Made by a program: the position numbers and the translations under genes. From Yamagishiella unicocca (taxonomy: Eukaryota; Chlorophyta; Chlorophyceae; Chlamydomonadales; Volvocaceae): 64,000 nucleotides of DNA. The stretch covers positions 744,001 through 808,000 of the forward strand of contig BDSL01000026.1 of NCBI GenBank assembly GCA_003116995.1, given 5' to 3'. Below, piece after piece: positions 46,301 through 60,700 of the stretch; within the stretch, counting starts at the first letter, position 1, and each line of letters starts with the position of its first letter. The notes under the pieces are model-generated. The model was not told where the DNA came from. It saw only the letters and a program-made list of their open reading frames with translations, and did no database searches.

Positions 46301-46922
46301 TTCTTCAAAATGAATGTGTTAAGCTTGTGGCGAGGGTCGATGTCAGACACGAAGCCGCACGCCTTGCACTTGAGGGTGATGTTCTCCCTCTTAATCTTCA
46401 TCAGCGTCTCGGGGTTATTGCAGCTATAGCAGCAGACGTACTTCTTGATGAAGGCCTCAAGCAGCTCGGAAAGCTTACGCGTGTCATGAGCGCCGTTCAC
46501 AATCGAGGTACCGCTGGCCTTGTCAAAATTAGTCTGGGCACCAAGCTCACATCCGTAGTACTTCAGCACGTCTGTGGAAGGGAGCAGGTGGCGAACTTAT
46601 GAACGACGTCGCACACGGTCGGCCAATCGCAACGCCGGGTACTCCTGTATCCGCAGGCCTACGCCAGACTTACACTCCGGGGGTCGCTCCAGAGCCTTTG
46701 CAATCTCCACGTTGTTCACGACGTTGGTTTTAATCCCGTTGCCCCGACCCTCAATCTGGTGGTGAAAAATTGCGTGGTCCGCGTAATCCTCCAGGAACTT
46801 AACCACCTCAAAATAGTTCACTCTGAGCTTCTGCAAGACACTGGCCTTACCTTGGCCTGGAGCTTTGGCATTTTGTACCTGTAGAAGGCATCGTCCGCGT
46901 TGGCGGCGCCGATGTTCTGCAT
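43312..46922 (-). CDS. EIF5: Translation initiation factor eIF5
   Basis: GTPase-activating protein for eIF2 in the 43S pre-initiation complex. Nine exons, right to left: 46922-46851, 46755-46674, 46571-46265, 46197-46090, 45877-45826, 45131-44916, 44404-44224, 44027-43863, 43535-43312; 468 residues. The N-terminus MQNIGAANADDAFYRYKMPKL carries the catalytic arginine finger R15. IEGRGNGIKTNVVNNVEIAK and GCELGAQT follow, then the zinc-binding site C99/C102/C120/C123 and LNTFILKNPPEYKLKKEE. A long Lys/Glu-rich linker (exons 4-6) has VVWMTDTSTEAAKRR as in plant eIF5. The C-terminal W2/HEAT domain (~280-468) ends with acidic-aromatic boxes (DLVEEDVILAWAQKP, VVEWLKQQ) and a poly-Glu tail, where eIF2-beta and eIF1 bind. 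The start has the usual family spacing to R15. Confidence 0.97.
45565..45640. repeat. Imperfect ~39-bp tandem duplication in an eIF5 intron
   Basis: A unit of the form G(T/C)GCAC(G/A)A(T/C)GCGGGC(A/G)TGGG-AGTTA occurs twice in the 694-nt intron between exons 5 and 6, which is the longest intron of the gene. Confidence 0.7.
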
Positions 46923-48786
46923 TTCTCTCGTGCACTGTTAACGGCACAGGTAGGCCACGAGTCCTTAAGAGCTGTGCGATGGCTTCGAAAGTAAAGCTGC
47001 ATCCAAAGACGTTCCGCTGTTACACTGTGTGCGAGTATCAGATGCCTTGTTAAGAGCTCGAACAGCTTGTATTGAGTATTGCGAAAATAGAGCAATTATC
47101 AGAAGGTCGTGCCAAAGCGCCTAATGTTGTCCTCCACGCACGGTCGGGTAACCGTACATTCCAGACCCCTTACTCCCATACTCATTCCCGTTTACTGAGC
47201 GCTTCCATGACAAGATATGAACCATGCTTGATAATATGAAATCCCTGCATCCACACTGAATGCTTCGTTCGGCTCCCCACAGCAAGGCCGAGGACAGCCG
47301 CGGCGACCCAGCCGTCGCCGGCCGAGGGAAAGCGATAGCCTGTGGCTTTGCTGTGGGAATGCTTGGACTGTCAAACTGCAGGAGACTTAAGGGAAACTGC
47401 GTGCAGTCCCTTGGGCCATAGTCCAGATAGGATATGGCGTGTAAGACACTTAACACCTTTAGCCTTGGCCTGGGCAGCAGCCATGTACGTATACAGGGAT
47501 TTGGACGTTGTTATGCGCCGCAGAGTTCACGTGGCGAGGGTAATACGCGTGGGTATTCACCCCATAGTTGTCATCCGTGCGCACAGGGCGGGCAATAACA
47601 GACACAGGCGAAAAGCAGGACACACCGCGCCGAGAGCTTCATTCGCTAGGTCCCCAACATTCTACAGGCAAAAGGCTAGTAGTCGTATCCGTTTCTGACG
47701 AGCCACTTCATTGCAGCAGGTTGCAGCCAGCTTTTCCCCATTCCAGTGTACTGCGTTGTAAGCATGACTTTATTTAAAAGCGCAGGACGAAGTGGGAGGC
47801 TGTTGGTGCAAGGCCAATACACAACACACAGCCACGAGGGCTCTCGCGGGCAACATGCGGGCAAAAATGTGCAATCGCAGCACGTCTGGCAGCAAACTGC
47901 AACATGTCAGTAAATTCTTTTCGGGGGCCTGCCCGGCCCTAAACGGCCTTGGGTCCCGGGAGCTACGGGGCCAGCCCAAACAGCCTGTGTTTAGTGGCCC
48001 CAAAGCATAGCCGTTAAGAGTCAGCCGTGGCTCCCAGCCTGAGACCGCAGCTGCTTTTCGGTATTCTACTGCGCTAGCCAATAAATGTATATGTCCAGTG
48101 GACGCAAGCCCCAGGCGCCTACGTTCAGCTCGGATTGATTTCGCTCCGGTCTGGTAAAAAAGGCTCGTGGGTGTGTTCAGCAGCCCAAGCAGCCCTAACC
48201 ACCGTAACCCACAGCCTGCTATGTTCACAGGACGCCTTGTTACCAGAAGTGGTCTCATCACCCAACCCATTATGTCCAAAAGTTTTACTTTCCGTCCTTC
48301 TATAACATTTGTTATATGCCAAAAGGTTTGCCCAGTCAAGCAAATGCTTTCCAACCGCTCCATTACGGTCGCTGGTGTCCTCGTTATGCTAAATTTCAAC
48401 AGCCTCTGCAACCTGACAACGCCTAGTCGGCCGAAAAGGTGGCTTAGGCCGCGTAGTTTGAGGTTGCCACTTGCCAGTACCTGAACCTGGCTGGCGAAAA
48501 AATAAATTGGAATACGGCGCGAACATAAGTATGTTTCCTCCTTGAGTGGAGTGCTCCTAAAGATGTTTGCTCTGGGCTTTCAAATTGTATGAACGAAACA
48601 GCTCTTGCGGTCATATGGGCCCGATGCCTCTTTTGTCATGTTTTGGGATGGCTTGGCATTACAAAGTGCACCGCATAAACACGGAATCCATGAGGTCTTC
48701 TTAGATTGACCAGCCTTTTCAGTGCAGGCCATGCGCGTAGTCTGCTTGAAACCACGGTTACTGCACGGAGGCGACCCGAAACCCTG
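46923..48786. other. Divergent promoter region of eIF5 and the DDT/PHD/bromodomain gene
   Basis: About 1.9 kb without a supported gene. A 640-nt open frame on the minus strand (47770-48411) has atypical codons and no domain. No core promoter motif is convincing. Confidence 0.5.
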
Positions 48787-51700
48787 ATGCAAGTAGCTAC
48801 CGGTGGCGTCAACAGCGCCGGTGAAGATGCTCAGGGAACTTGCATGTACCGGCCCCGTAGGGAGCTTGCCACAGTACGTCCTCAGGCGGGCATCGCCCAC
48901 CCAACAAGCAGTGCCACAAGCGACAGTTCAGATAAGAACAGCGATGACCCTGATGCTAAAGGTGCAGCGATTATACCACGCCGGGGCCGGGGTCGAGGCC
49001 GAGGCCGGGGTCGCAGTCATGACCGCGGCGGTGGTGGCCGTGCTCCCAGAGGTGGGCTAAGGAAAAGCCAGCCTCGTACGTCTGTTGACGAGACTGGGTG
49101 GCTTGTTGACGTTGGAGAGGATGACTGGGATGACACCACTGACGCTTGTGGAGCCAACGATCTGCTTGCGGAGCCGCGCACGGACGCCAGCATACAGACC
49201 CTAACTGCGATCCAGCAGTACAACGAGGGCCCGCTTCTCCAGCTGCCTGGTGTCGCGTTTGCCGACATAGTGGCAGCGTACAACATCTTGCGTTCCTTCT
49301 CCTGGCAGCTGAAGCTTAGCCCCTTCACTCTCTCGGTAAGGAGCTTACAGCTGTATGCGCAGCGGGCGGCGGGTGGATGCATAAGTTGACCCTCCGAAGG
49401 CTGTCTGGCGGGATGGCAGCTGGTGGGGGAAAAGCTTTCCACGGGAGTATCCAGTACACTCGAAAAGCCTGGCCGGGACCCACCCCCCCAACCTCAGCGG
49501 GCTCAGCCACTAACCTATGCCTCCTCGGCGGAACCCCTTCATAATCACCTACCAGGACTTGTGCAGCGCCTTGTGCTCAGGACAGCCGTGTGATCTGCTG
49601 GACGAACTGCACGTCTGCGTGTTACGGACGTTAGCCAGTAATGAGACGTCAGCAGCGCGCCGTCGTCGTCGTCTGGAATTGGAGCATCTGGACCAGGTAT
49701 CTGCATTAAGGCAGTTGTTAGGAAGCGTACCTGTTGCAAAATGTTGCAACGTCAAACAGGACAGTCGCACGATTGGTGAGACGCCGTATCCTCGCTGCTA
49801 CGGGCCCCCACGCGACGGCTGCATAACCATCGCCTCCAGGGCCACCGTCGCTATGGTGTTGTATTGTTCAATTGAGGACGGCAGCGTCCATCCGCGTCAG
49901 GGGGGCCATCGCGATTGCGCTTGAGTTGGATTGTGTACCGGTGTGCTTGGCTACCGCACATCCTCGTGTCTTATTTCGCTCGCATTGGAGGCAAGACGAC
50001 GTGTGCAGCAGTGATCGGGGCACGTCCACAGGCAACTCCGGTGGGCGAGGGGAAATGCGTGTTACCAATCCTGTGGGCTCGTGGCAGGATACAAGCCACT
50101 TGCCTTGACTTGTGCCTTCTACCTGTCCGGTTGGCCTGCAGGTGACGTGGCCCGAGTTTGTCTGGGAGTGGCTTGAGCTCTCCGGGGATCGAGTGTTGAA
50201 AAAGTACCGGTACGTCGCTGCACCCGCACTGGGGGCCAATTCATCGGCCGCCATCGAAAGTAATACCCTATGCACCACTAGGACGGGAAGCTGACGTGTT
50301 GCCTCCACGCCAAGGCGCTTCGTGATCCTTCTGAGCGTAGTAATGATTACAGGTTTTACTTTGAATGGTGCATTTATATTGGGAAAGAAGCCTGACCCCT
50401 GCAAGGGTGTAGTAAGTCGCCTACCACAGTTCATAAGGGTTTGCCGCATCCCCAGCACGGCCTTTTAAGTTACTGTCTGTGTCTGTTCCAACCCCAGGGC
50501 CCAGGCGGCAACAGCGCTGCAACGGCAGACGGATGATCACCAGCAGGGGACTGGCTTTGCTGGACCTGGCAGCAGCACTGCAGGTGTTCAGCCCTCGCAG
50601 CTACTGGCTGGGCCGACGGCATCAGAGCAGACGCGCGCTGCGGTTGGGCCGGTCGACGGGCGTCCATTGGACCCGGACAGCGGCAATTGCGGCGGCGGGG
50701 GTGATGTAAAAATGGAAGACAACGACAGCAGCGCGGTGGGCGTGCCGCAAGGGAAGCGGAGAAAGCTTGAAGCTGGACCCTCATCTTCGACAGACGTCGA
50801 CCCAGCCGTAGCACAGCTCAATGCCAGGCTTTCCACCGCTGATCATTACAGCGTGCAATGGAACGAGCGTGGGGATGGGGCCCGGACGCCTAACGGACCG
50901 CACTACGTAAGTGGGATTGAGAGGGGTCTGAGACCTGGTGTTCGCGTGGTGGTTTTTGTAATGGATGACTGACGGCTGGGCTGCGGACGGGGATAAGACA
51001 ACGGCTATGGCGGGGCGTTGGGCGGGGATGTAGGCTCCTGCGTCGAGAGGCTCTGGAAAGCTGCGGCTCCGGGATGCTGCCGCGCTGACTGATTTGTTCC
51101 GAACCACCGCGCCGCAGTCCCCACGGTGGCTGGCTGAAGCCCTTCGGGAGCGCCGCGTGCACCGCAGCGTCCTACGGGCGGAGTCCTACAACATGACGCT
51201 GGAGCGCAAAGCAGCCATCCTGGCTCGGCTCTGTGACGACCTGTTGGAAGTGCCTTCAATCCGTGCAGAGATCAACAGGTGGGTATGGTTGGCAGGGGGG
51301 CTTTGGATGAAGGGTGGGCGGTCCTGGGTCATGAGGAGGCGATGAACCATGGATGCATGCGCACGAGGGTGAATCAGAGCTGGGGCCGTCGCAGCGAGGG
51401 ACACCTGTACGGCATGTGTAACAGGCTGACCCACTTCCCACAGGCGCGAGGCCGCTGGCCAGATGCATGCCGGCAAAGGCGGGGAGGGCGGTGCTTGGCC
51501 CCAGTTCACGGCTGCCGATCTGCATGCGCGGGAGCGGCGACTGCAGGTACGCCGCTGGAGGTCAGGACGGGTTGTCTCCGGGGTGTACGGGACCACGTGA
51601 TGAACAGGATGTTCTGTGCAAGGGTTCCATGGGTCCATTTAGCGAATGGGGTCGAGAAGCTGCTGGAGGGACGTACCAAAATTTATCGTGCCGAGGACCA

Positions 51701-54700
51701 TTGCCAAAGGGTGAAGGAGCCCCATAGAAGGAGCCCCATACAACGCGGGACGACAGCGGCAATTACTCCCACGTGGACGCAGAACTTTTACACGTTCCTG
51801 TATGGGGCAAAGAATTCGCCCTGTTGCGCAAGTGACCCGCCGATCTATACGTTGTTCGCCTACACCCCTAGCCAATCAACCCCTCTCCTTGCTGCCAGGC
51901 GGGCGCTTTCGACGACGGCAATACGGAAATCTGCGTCCTTTGCGGCGTGGGCGGCAGCCTGCTGTGCTGCGACCGCTGCCCCGCAGCGTACCACCTGCGC
52001 TGCATTGGCGAGACGGCGCACAGCATCCCGGATGGCGAATGGCGGTGTCCCGAATGTGCTGTGGGCAGCAGAGGTGCGGCAGTTTAGGTCCAGGCGTGAT
52101 AGAAGGCCTACCTTATCGTAAGAGGCGTAAAGCAGCTTACAGGCCAGCATGCACAGCTTGTCACCAACAAACCAGATGCGACAGGCTCACTGCAAACGTG
52201 CTGAGGCCGACGTGCATGCGAAGATCAAGTAGCGCAGTGAATTCGTTAAAGCTGACCTGGCTAAAGCAGGCCTTCGTCCCAGGTTGAAACGCTTCAATGT
52301 GCCTTTGCAGGCGAGGCTGCGGGTTTGCGCGTGCCGATAGCCGGGGTCAGCGTCTCTACAGGCTACCCCGCCTGGGTGGCTTATGGCTGCTGCTTCGTTG
52401 CGCAGTGCGAGCCGCAGCCTGCCCCGGCTGGCAACAGCCCCATCGAGGACGGGGAGTTCCGAGGCTTCCGAATGCTCGTCGGAGAGGAGGCGCAGCGGCA
52501 AGTAGCGTCGCTACGAAGGTGCGGTTTCCTATCAGCGAGCTGGGATTGCGCGTGCCACCGCCCTCCCATGCGCCAACTAACTCCAAACCGTGCCTTGTTT
52601 TTGCAGACCGCGGCGTTGGCCCGACGATATGCCGCACCCCACCTCGCAGCTTGACCTCCTGGCGGGGCCTCGCTCAGGGGGGCACCCAGGCCCCACGCAG
52701 TCGGTCGTGTACAAGAACAGGTATGAACGAACGAGCAGCGCGCGCAGCACTAGCAGCACCCAAGGCGAGAATTGTACCTCACTGTCGTGCACCAACGGAT
52801 TCGCTGAGCAGGCTGAAATGAGTTCCGCGCAATGTGCGTAGGTACCGCGCGGCGTGGCCGCACTACGTCCATGCCATGAAGGTACGTAGGGCGTGACCTT
52901 TTGCTCAACCGTAGGTCGTGAGGTTTCGTGGAAGGGTTGGCATTGAGACTGTACAACCAGCACAGCTTGTTCCCGCTGCACGTAGTCATGCGTATTAGGA
53001 AGGAAAACGCCGCATGTATGAATTTGAGCTTAGATGGCCGCCTCGGTGTTGCGCACCGCGTACCTATCCGAACGCTTAAGAGGCCGAAGAGCTCCTGTTG
53101 CATCGTTAGCGCAATCGACCTCAGCAAGCTCTCAGCGGTGCTGCTTTCCGGTGAGCGCACACGACCTTAATTCACGTCCTGCAGGTTGCACACGATGTGG
53201 AGTACAAGAAGTCCAAGCGCGCGGGCGCAACCCCGGCATCCGCCTTGTCGGTGCCGCTGCCGTTGCCGACCTTCTCTTGGCCCGTGCTCCAGGTATGATT
53301 GGTAGTAAGAAAACGTGCGGATAACCGCGCCTGCGCTGCACGCAACCGATATCTGTCCATGCCTCGTATCGCAACCCTCCATTACATTAGTTTCGGGAGC
53401 TCCGCTTAGGCCGTGCATCTTGTGATCATCCCCTTTGTCCCCTGGTGGTTTGCCGCGCTGCTGCTGCTGCTCCAGGACAAGCCCCGGTGCGGGAAGTGTC
53501 GCCACTGCGTGCAGTCCGTACAGCCCACGAAGCCCTGCCTGACCCCGCCGACCCGCGACGAGGCGGAAGAAGCTGCCGAGGCTATGCAGGAGGGCCGCCT
53601 TGCGGTGCTGAAGGTGCGGACTTGCAGGGAGCTGGGTGGCTCTCCACGGGACTGTTAGCTGGACGGTGCACGGCAGCGGCACGGCAGCGGTACGGCAGCG
53701 GTACGGGGTACGGCACTCATGATAAGCCTCGGAAGCCGCCAACAACCCACTCCCCCTGGCCCTGGCCCGCAGCATTACCTGCGGAGCATGGAGCGGGAGT
53801 TGTTTGGCCTGCTGGATGGCGGCTGGGCGCTGAGCGGCGGTCGCGGTCTGGAGTACCGGCGGCAGTGGGTCCGGGCTGTTACGGAGGCAGAGACACCCTC
53901 GCAGCTGTCACCTAGGTTTCTGGAGCTGGAAGCAGCCCTGCGCAGGTGCGAAATGACGCCCAATAAGCATGGATGCCTTGGATTAGCTGGGCGAGGCATT
54001 TCCCTTTATGCTTTCCACAGTCCATAGTCCTCCAAATGCGTGTCGTAGCAGACGCAGCTCCCAAGTAGCCTTTGAGAAGGGCGCCAAAGACGCCGGATGG
54101 ACTCGAACTTGCCGCCACCCGAACCCGCAGGTCGCTGCCAATATTCACGCCGCAGTGGGATCCGTACCAGCGGGACCCAGCCGAGCTAACCACCCTGGAG
54201 ATGATGGCGGCCGACCGGCAAAGGGACGCGGACTCCTACCGCCGCCGCAGAATCACGAGCCTGCTGCCGCAACCAAAGAAGGGCCCGGGTCGGCCCCCCA
54301 GGAAGAAGATTCCTCCGCACCTGCAGGTTTGTTTGGCACCCATGCGGTTTCGAGGCAAAATAAACGGCCTTCACGGGTCGGCCGACCGTGCTCATATGGA
54401 GGCTGTAGTCGTGGGTACATTCACGGCGCTAAAACCGCCAGGTTCACTGCCCCTAAAAACGACGTGACGTCGAAACCTATCAGCCGATTAGCCAATGCTC
54501 TGTTGGTAACCACAAATCCAATCCGACCCGGCGTCCTAGCGAAGCCGCCCCTGTCCCTTCCTGCGTCCTCTCAGGCGTGGAACGACTTGCGGTCGGCCCA
54601 GGCGGCTGCGGCGCGCACACCTGCCAACCCCGCTGACGGCGCGGACCAGGACGCGGCCCCTGGCGACGCCGTCAGTGAGCTTCCCGAGGACGGCGACGAC

Positions 54701-57700
54701 GCGGGGGCTCAGCCTGGAGGCAGGCAGCGGGACACCTACCCGGACGGTAGGTCGGGGGTCGCCTCTGGCATGCGATTCTTCATCCTGGGAGCCAAGGCTG
54801 TGTCAGCCTTGTATATAGAAACTTCTTGAAGGCTTTCTGTTATCGTTGATGCGACTGAGCCCTGTGGCCAGCACGGTAGTAGCCTGCAGTGAAGCCTGCG
54901 CCGACACGTGAAAAGAGGCAATGCACCCCTTTTCCTTGACGCCACCCCAGGTGCGGAGGAGGAGGGACCTGCTGGCACCAGTGGCGGTTCTCGTCTCGGG
55001 AGCGTCGCCGTTACTCCGCAGCCGGGAGAGGAGGCCGCAGCGGCGGAGCAGCAGCAGGGCAGCCAGCGGCAGCGGGCGGACAGCGAAACCGAGGCCCAGG
55101 AGGGCGCTGACGCGCCCAACTTCGGCGGCGGCGAGGGCGAACCTGGAGCGGGGGGACGGAGTTCCAGGCGGCGGTCACGAGCAGTGCCTGACACACGCGG
55201 GACAGCCGGCGGCGGGAGCGCGGCGCTGGCGGGGGGCAGTCGCGCAGGTATGGATGTGTACCAGGAAAGAAGAGCGCTAAAGCGCTTGGACGACTCAGTG
55301 CTGTGGCCATGCAGTGGACACCGAGTCATAGCGCAGCATTGGGTCAGGGTTTATGCCTTGCGTTTGACGACATTCCTTTTGCTCCCGTGGTGCAGCCGCA
55401 GGGGCACCTCTGGAGCAGGAGCCGCGCCCCCTCGGTGTGGAGGAGCTGGTTCTGGACAAGTGGTAAGCGAACGGAGCCCCAGGGGGTTGGCCCAGGAAGC
55501 CCATGGGCTGACAAGGATGTTGCTAGCTTGCAAGTTGCGGCTACACTGGCCTTTTCCGTTGGAAGACACTGCGTTTTTACCCCGCACTCCCTCTGCTGCT
55601 GCCGCTGCCGCTGCCGCCCCAGGTGGCGCGAGCTGCTGGCGTCCTACGGCGAGGTGGACGCCGTGGACTTGCTGGGGGCGGCTGCGGCGATGAGCGGGGA
55701 GCTCCTCGAGGGGCCTGAACGCCGGGCGGCGCTGCGCAAGGCGCGCACCGGCTGGTCGTGGTGGCGGCCGCCTGTGCTGCGGGCTGAGGCGCACCAGATG
55801 CTGCCGCGCGACAAGGCCAAGGTCTTGGCTCGCAAGGGTGGGCTGGCGCCGCTGCAGCAGGTGCGCTACCGTGCAGTGTGCCTACGGATAGGTGCCGCAT
55901 GGGGGCGGCTGGGCTCAGACACCAAGCCGTCAAAACTTGCCATCGGTGCTGCACAACATGATTATTTGCCTGCAGTGCTTTGGACCTGTCGAGGTTCGCG
56001 CTGGCCGGCGTGGTGCGTGTGTCTTGTTCTTATAGTCTGCGGCATTCCCTCGAACAGCTGCTGCCTCCCGTCCCTCTTCTTCCACGGGTTTCCTCTCATA
56101 ACCCTCCTCTGCGCTTGGTGTCCTGCACGTGCGCGTTGCCATGCCAGTACGCGTACTCATCCCTGCCACGCTGCCGGGCGCCCTCTTCTTCCCTTTGCTG
56201 CACCTCTTGTGGCGCAGGGCGTGATATACCACACGACTCTGCGGCACAACCTGTCGCGGCGCCTGAACTGGATCGCCACCACGGAACACGCCTCCTCCAT
56301 CGCGCAGCTGGCCGTGCAGGTGAGCCGTGCGCGGGGTATCGCTCAGCAGGCAGCGCAGGGGCCAGTGGCGGACGGCAGGAGCTGATGCCGGGTCGGCCTT
56401 CAGCGGGGGCGGAGAGCGCAAACGTACGCGGGCACTGAGCAGCTGACGCCTGCGGCATGTTCAGCGTTAGCGAGGATCTCGGTCTTCCACTGTCCAACTT
56501 CTCTGACAGCTGTCTATGACTCTCTACGCGTCGCGCTGCAGGCGCGGCTGCTGGACGACGCCATCCAGTGGGAGCTCGTCCGGCGACCGCCTGCCGCTAC
56601 TGCTGGCGGTGTGGACGCCATCGACGCTGCGTCCGCGCTGCCTGTCGAGTACGCTCCCTACGTGAACAGCGCCGTGCTGGCCAAGCGCCCGGCGGGACCC
56701 GACGGCAGGTGAGCAGCGCAGATGGCAGGAGCGGGCAACGGCTTGGCAACTGCTTGGCCCCATTGACGCAGGGCAGAAGGACACAGCGCCAAACTTTCGA
56801 TGTTGATTATAAACATCACTGTAAAAACAAAGCGCAAGTTTGTTGTCATTTGGTCAAGGTGCTGCGGACTGCATGCACTTCAAATGGGACGTGACGCTTC
56901 TCCTATCTTTGCGCCCTTTCGATGTCCGCCTCCGCACCCAGGGTCGAGTACCTGCTGGCAACCGACGCCGCCCAGCACGGGCGGGACCACCGGGAGCAGG
57001 GCGGGTACAGGCTCCTGTCCGCTGACGCAGGTCAGTGAAGCCGTTTGGCGCCTTGGGCGATTGGACAGCACCCCGGTCGTAGTGCATGTTGTCTATGTGG
57101 CCGCGATCACTGCTCGCATGCGCCAGGCGCGCGAGGTCCACCAGCGCTAACCGTCGGTGCGCGCGGGCCCTGTTCCATCACCGCGTCTTCTGGTCCGTGG
57201 CGTGCCTGCAGGTGTGTCCAGCTGGGTGCCTGAGGACTGCGTGCCGCTGTGGCTGGTGGGGGCATACGAGGAGAAGCTCCGGAATGAGGAGTCCCAGCAG
57301 GGAAAGGCCCCCAGTGGAGGCGCCCGGCGAGGAGCAGGCACCAGCGTTATCAGCGGTGAGCTTGACATCACTGCCTGTACCTTACGTAGGGCGGCCGCAC
57401 ATGCCGATCTCGCTCCCGGCGGAGTGGGCGCTTGGTGCAGCAAGATGTGTAGCCCCGCCAGGACCCAAAAAAGGTTACCTCGGACCCTAACCTGACCATT
57501 GGAATTGATCCCTGTTTTATAGGTGCCGGAGCGGATGCGGAGGGGTCTTCGGCCCCCGGCCCTTGCCTGGTGTGCGGGCTCACAATGGCGGAGGGCGCTG
57601 CCATGGCCATCGGCGGCTGGGTCGCGTGCACGTCGGCATACGGGTCGTGCCCCGTGGGCTGCCACGCGGCATGCCTGGGGGTGTCGCAGCGTGAGCTGGA

Positions 57701-60700
57701 GCAGGGCCGATTCAAGTGGATGTGCCAGTAAGTCGCGCGTCGCTGGTTTGCGAGGTCCTTGCTGCCGGCCGAGCCTGCGTCCAGGGTGGTGTAGCTACGA
57801 TGCCGGCCCGCATCGTAGCTACTCGGGCTGCCGCGCCGCCCCTTCCTGATTTACTCCCCTGCCGGCGCACCGAGGTAGGCGCACCGACTGGGCTTTATCG
57901 CACCTCTCCTGTCCCGGCTGCTCCCCTTTTATCGCGTGCAGGCGTTGCGGGGATGAGGTGCTGGTCCGGAGACAGGCGGCAGTAGACAAGTACGTGGCCC
58001 GCAGGGCAGCGCGCGGCGCCATGGCAGTTGTACTCACCCCGCAGCAGCTGCTGGAGCAGGCCTTGTCAGACGCCGCGGCGGTGGCAGCGGGCATCAATCC
58101 CGATGGCGGCGAGGGCGCGGCTGTGGCCGCTGGCCCGGCTGACTCGGATGACGACGGGGAGCCGGGCGGCGAGCCGGTCAGGGGGCGCGGCCGCGGGCGT
58201 GGTCGCGGACGTGGGCGAGGCCGGGGAGCGGCGGCCCTGGCGAAGCTGCGCAACGACGGCGACGAGGGCTACCCCGTGCATGGCGGGGGTGGCGGTGTGC
58301 AGGTGGAGCAGCGGCGGGGACCTGCTGAAGGAGGCGGCGATGGCGGCGAGTTCTACTGCATCTGTCGCACGATGTGGGAGCCCAACACGGTAGGGGGAAG
58401 CCGGTGCTCTTGCTGGCGGCGCTGAATTTCTCTTTTGGCGAGTCAGGAAATCCGAGTGTGTACAGCGGCAAGCGACCTCTCGCAACGTGTTTAGTGGCGC
58501 CAAGAATCTCACCTCAATAACACAGTATTCGCATCTGCTCGCGTTGCGTCGTCCTTAATGAGCTGTATGCCGCCCTGCGTACACTGCCGCCCTCCTCGCA
58601 CAGGAGACGCTCTGCTGCGACACGTGCGAGGGCTGGTTCCACCCCACATGCTGTGGAGTCACCGCGGACCAGGCGGCGGTAGGTGCCAAGGCGGGTGCTA
58701 GGGCTGGCGTGCCTCTGGGCCAATGATCCGTGAACCAACGCGGGGAATACATCCCATGAGGGTCCCACGCCGCGTCAGCAATGTTTGCCCACCAAACGAG
58801 CCTCGCCTTCATGGCGCACACGACCGGTCTGCATCCCCGACCCACGGGCTCCCTCCATCGTCCGCTTCCCTACACAGAACCAGGATGGCTGGTCATGCCC
58901 GGCGTGTGCCGAAGGCGGCGCGAAGGCGCCGCAGGACCAGTCGCAGCCCCAGCCCTCCAAGAGGCCGAGGCAGGATGGCGACCCGGAGCTCGCACCCGCA
59001 TCCGAGCCGAAGCCCTCCGTAACGGCCTGTCGCTGTACGGCAGCTATGCTGTCCCGCGTGCGCCAGGGCGTCACCGATATGGGCGGCGTGGAGCGAGTCT
59101 GGCGCGGGGGCGGCTGGCGGGGACGAGGCCGGGGCCGGGGGCGCTCCCGGGGTGCCGGGCCGGGGCCGGGCAGCGGAAGAGGCGCCGGCGGTGGCAGGTC
59201 CCGGAAGGGCGGCTCGGACCGCCACCGTGCCGCACGCGGCTCGGACGACGACGATGACGGCGATGGCAACGATATGGATGGCGAGGAGGAGGAGGAGCCC
59301 GAGGACTCGGACCTCTCCGACGAGGGGTACGGCAGGGCCCCGCCCAGGGCAAGCGGCGGCAGGCAGGGCGGGCCGGCTCGGCAGCAGCGGGTTCAGGTCG
59401 GTGTCAGCGGTCGGGAGCAGGAGGCGCATCAGGCCGCGGCGGCAGCGGCAGCGGCTGCACGGCCCGACCGCGCGCGTCGCCCAGCCCCCGGTGCGGCCGA
59501 GGCGGAGGGGGCGATGGCGATGGCAGGTACCTTCGCCCCCCGAGGCGGACTGGGAGACGCCGCCGCAGCGGGGGACTGGGAAGCAGCTGCGGGCGGCCGG
59601 ACTTCGATGCAGGGCGGAGGCGTCGGCGCTGATGCTGAGGGCGACGCGCACGGCTCGTCGGGCGTCAAGGACAGTGAGCCCGTCACGTGGCGGCCGGCAG
59701 CCCTGACCATCCTTCGCACATTGCTGCTGGAGCCGTCTGCGAAGGCCTTCACCGCGCCGGTGGACATAGAACAGGTGCGAGACCAGGCCCCGGGGAGCAG
59801 GGGCCTTCCATGTGGCGCTGGCAGGGGCCCAGGTGCAGGCTAGCAATCCCGGCCCACCCACCCTGCGCCCACATGGCATGAGATCCACCATGCTGCTCGC
59901 ATCCACGCCAAGCTCACTCCGCTGCTGCCGCTCCTCCGCTCCCACTCGCGCCCAGGCCCCCGGCTACATGGACGTGGTGTCCAAGCCCATGGACCTCTCC
60001 ACCGTGCTGAACAACTTGCGCAAAGGGGCCTACGCCACCTGCACGACTGTGGCCGCGGACGTCTTCCTCATCGCAACAAACTGCCGGCGCTACAACCAGC
60101 CAGGGTCGGCCATCGTGAAGCTGGCGGACCAGCTGGTGGCCTCCTTCGCATCGGCGTGGCGCATGGCGGGTCTGCCGCTGCCGGCCGGCGTGGGCAGCAT
60201 CCCGGTTGGGGGTGCTGTGGAGGAGGCGGCCGACGATGGCGCTGCTGGCGGGGAGGGCGGCGCCGCGAGGCTGTCCATGGACCAGCTGCGGCGACAGCGG
60301 CGGCCGATGTGGGGCCAGGAGGGCGGCGGCGGGGACGGCGGCGGTGGGGACCCCGGCCAGGGCCCGCGTGGGGCAGTTGTGCAGTCTCGGCGCATGCAGA
60401 CGAGCAAGGCGGTGGCGGCCAGGGGCGGCTCCCCCGGCGGCCCCATGGCGCCGTCATCGGCTGCCATGCCTTCGGGCTCTTGGGAGCCGCTGGCTGCGAG
60501 CATCCTGCGCACGATGCTGGCGGACTCGCGCGCTTCGGCCTTCTCCGAGCCCGTGGACCCCGACACACTGCCTGGCTACAGCGAGGTGAGGGTGGAGCGA
60601 GGCAAGGGCAAGCGCGGGGATAAGTGGCGCGCGCGCCTGCTGGCGGGGTGTGTTCCTCCCTCCCTCGCTATGCGCCGCCCAGCCTGTGCTGCCCGGTACT

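Noticed and set aside
47770..48411. Minus-strand open frame of ~210 codons between eIF5 and the chromatin gene
   Set aside because: Starts with TTG, codon use unlike neighbouring genes, no domain, and it lies in a divergent promoter region; likely chance.
49556..58389. Separate PHD-finger, AT-hook and zinc-motif genes within 48.8-58.4 kb
   Set aside because: All exons join in one frame to exactly 2374 codons including the stop, and the domain order follows the plant PTM family, so a single gene is the simpler reading.
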